Source: Nematostella vectensis (Eukaryota; Cnidaria; Anthozoa; Actiniaria; Edwardsiidae). Taken from it: a stretch of DNA of 64,000 nucleotides. Where the stretch lies: contig NC_064040.1 in the NCBI RefSeq assembly GCF_932526225.1, positions 1,240,001 through 1,304,000 of the forward strand. The letters run 5' to 3'. The notes beneath the pieces were generated by a model that did no database searches, was not told where the DNA came from, and saw only the letters and a program-made list of their open reading frames with translations. Made by a program: the position numbers and the translations under genes. Shown one piece after another: positions 16,050-27,800 of this stretch. Position 1 is the stretch's first letter; each line of letters opens with the position of its first letter.

Positions 16050-17954
16050 CTATGACGAACTGTACCCGCATTGGAGTTTTGATTGAATTGTGAATAAATC
16101 CGGGCAGTCCCCTCAACATTATGGTGCTCTGGTTATAAGAGGCCCTGTTACTCTATATTATATTATCTAAATATAAACTAATCAATAAGGTCCTTTCTCC
16201 AAGGCGATATGCCGCATCGCAAATTGACTTGTGTTAAATCATGCCAAAAAGGCTTTCACCTTGATAAAGTATACATACTTTAAAGGTAGACCAAATGTCA
16301 AAATTATAATAGTCGTAATTTAAAAGGTCATGGTATATGGCGATGTAAAAGTGAAATTGATTTTTTTAAGCCTGGGTGAGGTTACTGTAAGTACGAATAT
16401 GAACATCTATTATTTCTTATCATGCAATTCCCGCACATATCTAAAGCGTGTGGTTACGCAAATGGGAAACATCAAGGCGGGTTACAAAACAGACGTAAAG
16501 TCACAGCCACTTCAGCTGCCTTTCACAGAGGGCGGAGCCTATTGTGTCACGCGGTCTATCGGGTGGCGTGACAGCCATGCCCACAAACAAAGGATTTCTT
16601 GTCATCGGCGCGAGACGCTTGCGGTGATATTCGCATAAATTAAAGAGAGAATGGGGGGGCTTGATAGAACGTTGTGTTCTCTGAAGAGATGTAAAGAGGT
16701 AAAGTAATACCGCATAAAAGGCTGTGAAATAAAAGCAATAATGAACAGACCAATGTTAAAAATATTACTTTTGTTGACGTGGCAAGACGAGTTCGCAGTA
16801 AGAGTTATAAAAGCGTTGATGATCAAAACGACAATCCTGTGTTTGTTTTAAAGTTTCTCTTTCGCATTCTGTCACTCAAGGATCCTGGGAAGTTCCTGTT
16901 TCACGTGATCACTGCGTGCCGTGAATTCACCGAACTGGCATATAAGGAAATAATTATTTGACGAGTACCCTTCAAATCTATAAATAGCTACGGGCAGATG
17001 TCGGTGTTTAGCATGAAACACGTCGCTCGGTGTGTGAATCGCAACTCAAATCTGGAAAATGGAAAATCAAATCAAAGGTGCAGATTAGGAGTTGATGAGA
17101 GGTTTGAAGAAAGTAATAAATTGCCAGGTATTTTTTATGGATTTGATGATTCTATATTCTGAGATTCCGTCGATATTCTACACACTGCCCCCAAGTGCTG
17201 TTTGGTTAGGGGTCGATAGACCTCGGGCGATAGGAAATCGAAGTAAGACCTTTGGCGTAGCTTTCTATGTCTTATAACTAACAGGATCGAAAAAGGAGGT
17301 TTAGCTCTTGCAAAGTATATCTACCCCAGGGTTGGCGAATAACACGTAATGTAGAGTAATCTAAAAGTTGGTTTTAGTATAAGGTTGTTCTTGTTTTTTT
17401 TTCTTTAACTAAGTATAATCTAAAGATTGTCAAAAGCTCTCAATTCAATTAGGCTAAGACTTACCTACCCTTATACATTTTTTTTAATAGAAAGCCCTGA
17501 TTCGCCCCCTTGATTCGGACGTAGCCTTCATACTTGTGCTTCCAGTCTTTTAGGGAAACACATTGCAGAGCACACAAAAGTGTGAGGAACGCGAGCCCGA
17601 AATTCTGATGATAAGTTGAATTACAGAATCCACTTTCATTTGCGACTTCACCAGGGGGAAAAATGCCGGGAACAGATGAGAAGCAAGCTGGTTTCCAGTG
17701 TTCAGGATGAAACTTAAATTACCTTCCTTAAATACAAGGAAATATATTGTAAGGCTAAACTTTTATAATAATGAATACATTGATTATTATCAAAAGTCAT
17801 GATTTCAAGGTGTTCAGTTTATGTTACTGCGTCAGGTTGCGTGGAACGCGTCAATGAGCGACTCTCACTCCCGAGAGATGTCGGCTTACTGTTTGTGCGA
17901 CTCTCAATCAGTCACACAAGCTCCGCCTCCATACTCTAGCCCGCCCTGAAGTGA

Positions 17955-17971
17955 AACCGGTTGAACCGGTT
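17955..17971. promoter_or_regulatory. Two tandem AACCGGTT (Grainyhead-type) sites
   Basis: Perfect AACCGGTT palindromes occur at 17955-17962 and 17964-17971, 9 bp start to start, about 860 bp before the MTA start codon. AACCGGTT is the known core bound by Grainyhead/CP2 factors. Function here is inference from sequence alone. Confidence 0.45.
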
Positions 17972-18022
17972 CTTTAAGAGGCGTCAGGATAACAACAGAG
18001 TCTGCGTGGTGTTAGTTTACTG

Positions 18023-18030
18023 TGACGTCA
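18023..18030. promoter_or_regulatory. Palindromic CRE-like TGACGTCA
   Basis: A perfect TGACGTCA (CREB/ATF consensus) lies 800 bp upstream of the MTA start and about 50 bp after the paired AACCGGTT sites. Regulatory use is not shown. Confidence 0.4.
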
Positions 18031-18830
18031 TTACATAAGATGTCTGTCTTTGTGTTTTGATGGCAATCTACATGTACAGCGGCTTGTAAGGCAATTTAGC
18101 GCGAAATTCGTCAAAATTTGGTGAGTATAAGGTTATGGAAACAGTGGTAAAATGAATTAGTAGCGACAGGATAGTTTTCGAAAGCGTCTGAACGAAATAC
18201 ACCTAGATGAGTGGTGGGTTACATGTTCAAACCAGCAAGACCATGACACGGTCGAGAGTGGTTGGATCACTATTACATGTCAACATTCTAAACCAGATCT
18301 AGGGGGGTGCCGGTACATACCCCCCACGTAATATTCCAAGATGGTTCTGTTCACTCACCGAATATCACCGAAGGGCATATAATCAAGTCGAAACAAATAA
18401 TATTCATAATTTAAGAATGTTTCTTAGTGTGTCCTGTCAAATAGATTCGTGACAACCAACGAAACCTTACTGCTATTGGAAACCACCAACCAATCACAGT
18501 AAGGGATGCCCCAGTAAGGGGTGTCAACCTGAAAACAAAAATAGTAAACAAGCTGTCAATCAAAGGCTGTGTCAGCCGAATGGGCGGCGATAAATGGCGA
18601 GTTTGCGCAGTAAGTGTTAGGGCGTGTGTTCGGCAATTCCGATTCAGGGGGGTCCGTGACGTCACTCGAGGGAGACGCGTGTTCACGGGGGACGAACAAT
18701 AATGGCCGTCGTGTGGTAATTGACGTTTGGATCGGGGAATACGGCGCCATATCTCCATGAAGACTAATTCCCATTTATAATTCTCATCGATCGCAGTCAG
18801 AAGCTCTGATCTGCCTACCACTTATGAGCG

Positions 18831-21800
18831 ATGGCGAATCCAGCGAACGTTTTCCGGGTTGGAGGTGAGTACGAGTGATTGACTCTCGCTTCGAGTTTTC
18901 AACCCGAAATGTCGAACTTCCCACCGCCGTAAATTTAACGAAAATCCCTTTAGTTCTATCTTCTAGACCATCAACTTGATTCAAATGAAGTTCTAAGCGT
19001 TTTCACTTCCACTGACGTTCACCGGGAAACAGTTAAATGCACGTGTGCGATTGCGTTATTTTGTACTTGTGCCGGGAAAACTCAAACAAAGCGAACTGCT
19101 TTTCAATGCATCGTCCGAAGCCGCAACGATGAATGTCCAAGCAAATTTACCATTCATTCATGTATTTAACACAATTCTTCCCACATTCCGTACTATTGTA
19201 ATTTTACTTTAAAATCGTTTGATAAAAAATATCGATTTAAATATTTTTTCGCGTATTATTTTTGCTGTGTACCCGGCGAATGATGGGATCCCCACATTTT
19301 GCCCGAGACATGTGCGTCTCATCTTTCGCAGATGCCTAAAATGTACAGTACTACAGCTAAAAGCTAAAACTACACTCCATAACACATTATTTCTTCCGTA
19401 GATTACGTTTATGTTGAGACCAATCCATCTTTGCCGTATCAAATACGAAGAATCGAAGAATTGACAAAGGTAACGCATTATGTTAAGGTGACCATATAAT
19501 ACAACTGTCAACTTACAACTCTTCCTTTAACATTTCTTCTCTGCCTTTATTTCTAGACCAGCAATGGCCAGGTTGAGGCGAAAGTCCAGTGCTTTTACAG
19601 AAAAAGAGATTTATCGTCGACTTTGGGTATCCAGGCAGAGAAACATTTATGTAAGTTTTAATAATTATCAATGATTATATTTTGTGGGAAATTAAAGCCT
19701 ATGCTTTTCATAGTACTTGAAACAATTTTTACCCGTCCACAAAGAGTTAACAATGAGACTTCACACCTCGATTTCTATAGAACGAGGCAGTAAATACAAG
19801 GAAAATGCAAATAAGTGGACGGGTATTCTGCAGTTTAGCCATTTTTGCGTACTATTTTCACAGGTTATTTATATTTTTTAATATGTTTTCGTTTCGATTG
19901 TACGAAATGATCATACCACAGTTGAGTTGCAAAAGATTATTGGGAAAAATTTCATCCTTGAAAATTTAGACAGAAACCTTCATTACAGCAAATAATTTGT
20001 TTTGTGTCTACAAATAAATCAATAACAAAACTTTCTGTGCGGCAATCGCTTAAAGTTCCTAGCAGGGTGTATGTATGAATTTATTTGTGTATAACTATAG
20101 GTTATGGTGGTTGTGGGTGTTGTGCATGGCTGCATATCAAGTTTCACTTTGGTTTTTTGCATACTTTGAATAACCAACATTGTTCAACAACCACCATCTA
20201 TCTTCAGGTCTAACTTCTACCATGCCATTATTGCGGAATCTCCTAAAAGTTATATATTGAATCATATAAACAATTTTAAATGGTTGTTTTCTGGATTTGA
20301 CTTGGTACAAGTCTCCACTTGTCAATATCCCCCTCCTGAATCATTTCCCTCTAACACTTTGACATCAATATCCCCCTTTTGAATCATTTCACTCTAACAC
20401 TTTGACATCAAACGCATCAATAGTGCCTGCAAATATAGTAATCTCTAAGATGAAATCGATTTTTTTTTTATTTAAATGGATAATTTTTTTTCTAAACCAA
20501 AAACAGTCGTTCGTCAATTTCCTGTTGAACCAGCATGACATTACAACATTTAATTTGCTACTTTTTTCAGCCAACATCTATGATTTCCTGCAATAACAAA
20601 AATCAGTTTACTAAAGTTTGCTTGAAATTGGATATTTTGTTTCGAAGACACTTTTTGTTGTAGATGCTGCTGTTCTTGTTCTAGAAATCAAATCCCAAGC
20701 TGGTTGCTATGCATTCAAAACATTTTTATCCAAGTTATCCAAGTTGATTAACAAGTGGGTATTGTTCAAAGATCTGCACTCAACACCGCCGTCATCAGAT
20801 TCATTTCTCATCTACTAACAAGCCCCTCCCTTACAGTGCAAGCGGAGGAAGACGCTGAAGTAGAAATGGGTGACATTGAACTTGAAGATGTATCACGACA
20901 CCAACTGAGTCACAGAGAGGTCTTCCTCTCTCGGCAGTATGAAAACATTAATGCTAATACTATTAGGTATGATTTAAATTGATATGATTAGATATACTTT
21001 TAATCATTGACTATGAGTTTCAAATTATATTGAATTATGTAAAACATATTTATTGTTATGTGTAGAGTAGCTCTTGTGCTGTGGTAAGAAATCTGTTTTC
21101 AAAATTTGACATTGGATGTTCAAAGCCATTTTACTTATTATTGAGAAAATAATTTAATTAAAAAAGACTACATGGTTTGTCTACGTAGATTTAGTAATAA
21201 AAAAGACTACATGGTTTGTCTACGTAGATTTAGCAGACCTTTTTTTATAATCCCATCTTGAAAGAATTTACTTAAAAAAAGGAGTGTTTCTAATATTTAT
21301 ATATGCAAGAAATTAAAAACCCAGTTTTCTTATATCCACAAAGACAAAATTTCATCTATATTATGCTCAGGACAGACTGTAAAAGGAAAATGTCAAGACA
21401 TTATATCAAAGCAATTTCCTGAGATATATTATGAAATCATGGTTCTACTTCTAACAAATTTACCTCTATTACCTCTATATTGGTTACCTTTTTTATTCTT
21501 TAGGAAAATGTCTTTATCTGTGAAATCAATAGAAAATGTTTTTATCTGTAAAATCAGGGTTCCGCTCCTATCAAATTTATCTCAATTTATCTCTATATTG
21601 GTTAACTTTTTTAATGCTTTACAGGGGAAAATGTCTGGTCACACTGTACAATGAAGCAGAGGTGCTCCCTAAATACCTTGAGAAAGAGGTTAGTATAGCT
21701 CCCTTCTAGGTACACTCCCTAAATACATGATAACAGAATGGATGATTTGTGTGACTCATTATTGCTTGGGAGCATAACAATGGCGACATAAGTTACTCTT

Positions 21801-24800
21801 CTTAGGTTGTGAGATTAGTGCAGGGGCAAAGTTTCTATCTGTGAAACCAGTAATAAAAAATATACATAACTAGGCCTCAAACTGTTACCAAACTTGTCAA
21901 CTATAGAAATCATAAAAACAAACTGATAAAAGCTCCCATCCCTGGTCAAGGCTTTGTTGCAAAGCTCAACTCTATTTGTTTTTTGTTTATTCCAGGACTG
22001 GTTTTGCTACTTTCTGGTGTACGACCCTCAGCAAAAGTCCCTGGTGGCAGACCGAGGAGAGATGGGCATTGGACCTAACTACCAATGCCTTGTTCCCAAG
22101 AAATGTATTGATCGTAAGTTGATAAATGCCTTGTTCCCAAGAAATGCATTGATCCTAAGTTGATAAATGCCTTGTTCCCAAGAAATGCATTGATCGTAAG
22201 TTGATAAATGCCTTGTTCCCAAGAAATGCATTGATCATAAGTTGATAAATGCCTTGTTCCCAAGAAATGCTTTAATCGTAAGTTGATAAATGCCTTGTTC
22301 CCAAGAAATGCATTAATCATAAGTTTATATTTTTGCATAGAATTGAAAAAAAAACTCAAAAAAGACGCTGAGGTATCTGTTTCTTTTTGCTCAGATATGC
22401 AAGCCGAGAGAGCGAGGTGACAATTGATATTCGCTCGCCTTTGCAAAATAAAGACAGTACAATGTCGGTGGCAACTAAACTATGACTGTTTTCTCTTGCT
22501 TTTAAACTCGTGCATCAAACAGACAACTCGAAAAGGAATCATCTCTATCTAAGCTTGAATTTGCTATAAAGAACGTCACAATCGGTAAAGCACTCGATTA
22601 GTTTTGTCATACGCAAGCCGAGAGAACGAACAACAGACCGCATTATTTTAATGCATACATGCCTGCACGCTTTAACTAAAACATCCTCGTTTCATGTGGG
22701 TTTTGTATGAAAGTATTTTTGGCATTATCGATAGTTCTTCCTGCATATAAAATTCGAGCGAACAATAGCCAACATTCCTGCATAACAAAGAAGAACTACA
22801 CGCACCGATCGTGTAGTACACTCAGCCTTTTACACACAAAATCTGCGCATGCACTACACTCAAACTACACTAAAAAACACGCAAAAAACGAGCGCGACGC
22901 TGTTAAGTTTCTTCCAGGCTGTACTGTAGCAAGGGATCAATGTGTTAAATGAATAATTCTCTTTACAGCTTCTACAGATGACAGAGACCTTTCTCAGATG
23001 GAGACTCTTGTTTGGAAACCAGATAATTCTCTTTCAGACCGCCAAGTGGACCAGTTCTTGGTTGTTGCCAGGTAAGTTTGATAGCCCACCATACTGTGCA
23101 TGAAGCGAGTAGTTACTGTTTAAATGCTACTATTATTTCATGATCCCGAAGTGGGCTCTACTGTAGATCACCATTTTTTCACAAGTTGCATTTGTTCCCT
23201 TTCCCTATCCTCCTGTTCACAAGTTGCATTTGTTCCCTTTCCCTATCCTCCTGTCAAATCCAAATCATGTTACTGATGCTAAAACCATGTTTCCAGTCAC
23301 CCAAATCATCTTGTAACCTAAATCATGTTTCCAGTAACCCAAATCATCTTCTAACCTAAATCATGTTTTTCAAGCATTTTTTTCTGTCAATCTAAACTGT
23401 GATTTTTGCATTCTAGATACCAACTTTCTCTAAACTTTGTAATGGTGGCGATGGTAGTGCATGCCGCGCTGTAAAAGTTTGTGTAATGATTAGTATTTGT
23501 GTTGTTTTACAGATCTGTTGGTACATTTGCCAGAGCACTGGACTGCAGCAGCTCAGTTAAGCAGCCAAGTCTGCACATGAGCGCTGCTGCTGCATCAAGA
23601 GATGTGACCTTGGTGAGTAGATACCAAAAAATGGGCTATTTCTTATTGAAGGATCATAAAATTATATCCTTTTTACATTTGTGATAATTTCTAGAAATTT
23701 ATTTTTATACGGTTATTTCATAATGTCTTCACATAATTTGTCTTCAGATATTTAATAAAAACAAGGGCAAAGATGTGGGTAACTAGTTCTCTCTAACAGT
23801 TGTTCAATTTTGTAATGTAACCCTGTTGTTTGCTGCAGTTCCATGCTATGACCACCCTGCATAACAGTATGTATCAAGTGGGCAAGGCCTTGTCTCAGCT
23901 TGTGCCGTCTGGAGGACCTGTCCTATGCCGGGATGAGATGGAAGACTGGTCGGCAGGTAAGATTCACAGGCATTTGCATTTCTTCAATCATGCCGCTAAT
24001 TTACTCTGCTGCTTGATACCAAGTCCGTCAGCTAACTCAAGCAAGTTACTGTGGTATTTTTCATCAAATATTGTTCCTCAAGCACAGGACTTGTGTGCAT
24101 GGTTCATTGGAGGTTTTCTTTGCAAATAAACATATTTATTTTTAATTAAACAAGAACAAAGGAGCCACTGATGAACATTCTCTGAGGTGCAGTCTGATAT
24201 TTAGCTGGAAAAAAGCATTCCAGATAATGGCAACCGTTTCCACCCGTTTCCATGTGTATTTTAATATATACTTGTGTGTCTTCATAGGTGAAGCAAACCT
24301 GTTTGAGGAAGCTCTTCAAAAGTATGGCAAAGACTTCAACGACATTCAAAAAGACTTTGTAAGTTAGCCTTTCAAAAGTCAGACCTTACATTTGTCAGTT
24401 ATAAAAATGATGTTTATGAATCATGGTTCTTGTCTAAGGGAAGGGTCATTATTTAAAAAAAGAGCTCTAATGATTCTATTTAGCTTTTAATTAACAATAA
24501 TGACAAACATTCTAGTGGGGAGTATGCCCCCAGACCCGCTATATACAATACCACATATACTTTGTGAATATGGGCTTGAAATCAACACTGCTCTTGACTT
24601 GAGGATGCTTCAAGAGTATCCCACGGCTAGACGATAATTGACTATAATTTTAATAAAGTAAACCAGCTATTTTAGGGGGTCTCCACAAAGCATGTCCTGT
24701 TTTCTCAATATTCTGCACCTGAATAGTTTTTTCACTCCCTTTGGTGAAATAGTATAAAAACGACCAAAAATTTACATGGACAAAGTTAATGGATTAACAT

Positions 24801-27800
24801 TCTTTTTGTTTTGGAGGAGGGCCTTAATTTTTGGTTGCATTTTTGGGTGAGGGTCACAATTTTTGGGCTTTAAATGGGGGAAGGGTTGGAAGTTTTGAAC
24901 GGTAAAAAAATTCAACTTAGCAGCTCACCCCTGGATAAATTATGACCCTTCCCTAAGATGAAAATATATTCATTATAAAAATGCAGTATGTTATTTGTTT
25001 CTGCTTCTTTTGTATTAGATCTTCAATAATTATAGTGTAAGTTTAAGCAAATGTATTATCAAAAGTGCATTTAAAAATGATTAAGTGCCTGCTTATTTCG
25101 TTCTCTTTCAGCTCCCATGGAAGAGTTTCTCTAGTATTGTTGAGTACTACTACATGTGGAAAACCACAGATAGATACCTACAACAGGTGAGTTTTGCTCT
25201 ACTTTAGAACAAGTCAGTAAAGCCATCAAATAAAAAGTATAAGCTTAAACCCCAGTTTAAGCCCTGGATTTGGTTTTGGCCAGGTGTGTAGGAAGGTTTT
25301 TACCTGTAGGAAGGTCTTCACCTGTAGGAAGGTCTTTACCTGTAGGAAGGTCTTTACCTGTACGAAGGTCTTTACCTGTAGGAATGTCTTTACCTGTAGG
25401 AAGGTCTTTACCTGTAGGAAGGTCTTCACCTGTAGGAATGTCTTTACCTGTAGGAAGGTCTTTACCTGTACGAAGGTCTTTACCTGTAGGAAGGTTTTTA
25501 CCTGTAGGAAGGTCTTTACCTGTGGGAAGGTCTTTACCTGTGGGAAGGTCTTTACCTGTAGGAAGGTCTTTACCTGTAGGAAGGTCTTTACCTGTAGGAA
25601 GGTCTTTACCTGTAGGAAGGTCTTTACCTGTAGGAAGGTCTTTACCTGTAGGAAGGTCTTTACCTGTAGGAAGGTCTCTACCTGTAGGAAGGTCTTTACC
25701 TGTGGGAAGGTCTCTACCTGTGGGAAGGTCTTTACCTGTAGGAAGGTCTTTACCTGTAGGAAGGTCTCTACCTGTAGGAAGGTCTGTAGGAAGACACGTC
25801 GTTTACCTCGTACAGGTGTGGACATAACCCTAGTTTAGTTTAAAGCTCTGGATATGGTATTAATGGCCAGGTCTGTAGCTTCCTTTAATTTTGCCACACT
25901 TGTGTACTCCTGCCTTACCTATTTGACATACATCTTTGATATGTCGTCTGATTTTACTGTCCTTTCTTTCAGAAACGCCAAAAGGCTGTTTCCAAAGAAT
26001 GCAACCTGACACAAATATACATCCCAGGATTGTAAGTTTAGGGAATCCAGAATTCTATTGAATGGTGATAGTTAAAGATTGTCTCTGCCCTATTATTTTA
26101 TTAACATGTGAACATCCAACGTCCATTTACAATTTAACTAAAAGTAATGACCCAAAACTCTTGTCTTCAATAGTATATTTGATTGAATAAAGTATATCTA
26201 GTAGCAAGCCATTCCAGATTGGGGCGGGGGCACAATACAGAAACATTAAGGAAATATTGGGGGGGGGGGCACATGCCCCCAGTGCCCCACCCCTTGCTAC
26301 GCTCCTGTACTTGCATGAATAACCCAATGAAAATGGATGCTAAGCGTAATATGGTTTTATTGGGGAGTACATATGAATTGGCCTGATCTAAATTCTTTCA
26401 TTATTTTTCGATGAATGAAATCTCGTGTTTTTTTACCCAGGGCCCCAAGTAACCCTGCACAGCCCGGCAAGAAACAGACTTCCACAATTATCCTCACGCC
26501 TCCCCCAGGCGTGACCAGTAACCTGGTGGGGGCTACCTGTGAAGGCTGCTATGGTAAGTAGACCATCATTTTCACCCCTCCACCGATGTGGCCAGTATGT
26601 TGGAGTTTCTCAAAATTCCAGACACTGCCAGGATTTTGCCACGATTATCTTGTAGACTTTAATCATTTACATACATGCTGTCATTATCTTTTAGGCTTTA
26701 ATCTCCCATATTATCTTTTAGGCTGTAATATCATATAAATGCCATCATTATCTTGTAGGCTGTAATCTTTCATATACAGGCTGTCATTTTCTTGTAGGAC
26801 GTAATCTCTTATATATATGCTGTCATTATCTTGTAGGCCGTAAACTTTTATATACATGCTGTCATTATCTTCTAGGCTTTAATCTCCCATATTATCTTTT
26901 AGGCTGTAATATCATATAAATGCCATCATTATCTTGTAGGCTGTAATCTTTCATATACAGGCTGTCATTATCTTGTAGGCCGTAATCTTTCATATACATG
27001 CTGTCATTATCTTGTAGGCCGTAATCTTTCATATACAGGCTGTCATTTTCTTGTAGGCCGTAATCTCTCATATATATGCTGTCATCTTGTAAAGGCTACA
27101 GTCTCATATACATGTTGTCATTATCTTGTAGGCCGTAATCTTTCATATGCATGCACCTTTATCTTTTAGGCCGTCATCTTTCATATACATGCTCTCATTA
27201 TTTTGTAGGCCATAAACTTTTATATGCACGAGTCATTACCTTGTAGGCTATAATTTTTCATATAAATGCCATCTCATAGAAATGCCATCATTATCTTATA
27301 GGCTGGAATCTTTCTTATAAATGCTGTCATTATCTTGTAGGTTGTACCTCTCAGCAGTGGTACCCGTGGAGCCCTTCCAACTCACAGCACAAGTTCTGGC
27401 TTTGTACTTTGTGCTGGATTTACTGGAAGAAGTATGGTGGCCTGAAAAAGCCAGGTAAGACCCTGTAATGTTTCTGTGGCTCTGAAATAATTATAAAATA
27501 ACAGATATAAAGAGTGCATACAGTCAAGCCGCCTTCTAGCTTGTCACTGATGGGTATAATGTATTTAGCTTGTCACTGATGGGTAAAATGTATTTAGCTT
27601 GTCACTGATGGGTATAATGTATTTAGCTTGTCACTGATGGGTATAATGTATTTAGCTTGTCACTGATGGGTATAATGTATTTAGCTTGTCACTGATGGGT
27701 ATAATGTATTCAGCTTGTCACTGATGGGTATAATGTATTTAGCTTGTCACTGATGGGTATAATGTATTTAGCTTGTCACTGATGGGTATAATGTATTTAG

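Larger units (their letters stand above)
16050..18830. other. Gene-free region upstream of MTA
   Basis: I see no exon that I can support here. The short open frames lack splice partners or any recognisable motif. The last 900 bp are richer in CpG and in short factor-like sites and probably contain the MTA promoter and 5' UTR. A minus-strand open frame at 18411-18821 overlaps this CpG-rich area and shows nothing recognisable. Confidence 0.5.

Noticed and set aside
18411-18821. 136-codon minus-strand open frame upstream of MTA
   Set aside because: No recognisable motif, no splice partners, overlaps the probable MTA promoter and 5' UTR; likely chance in a CpG-rich stretch.
25226-25838. Open frames of 184-199 codons with VGRSLP-, CRKVFT- and QVKTFL-type repeats
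   Set aside because: 18 bp minisatellite; multiple frames are open at once because the period is a multiple of three, and it lies in an MTA intron.
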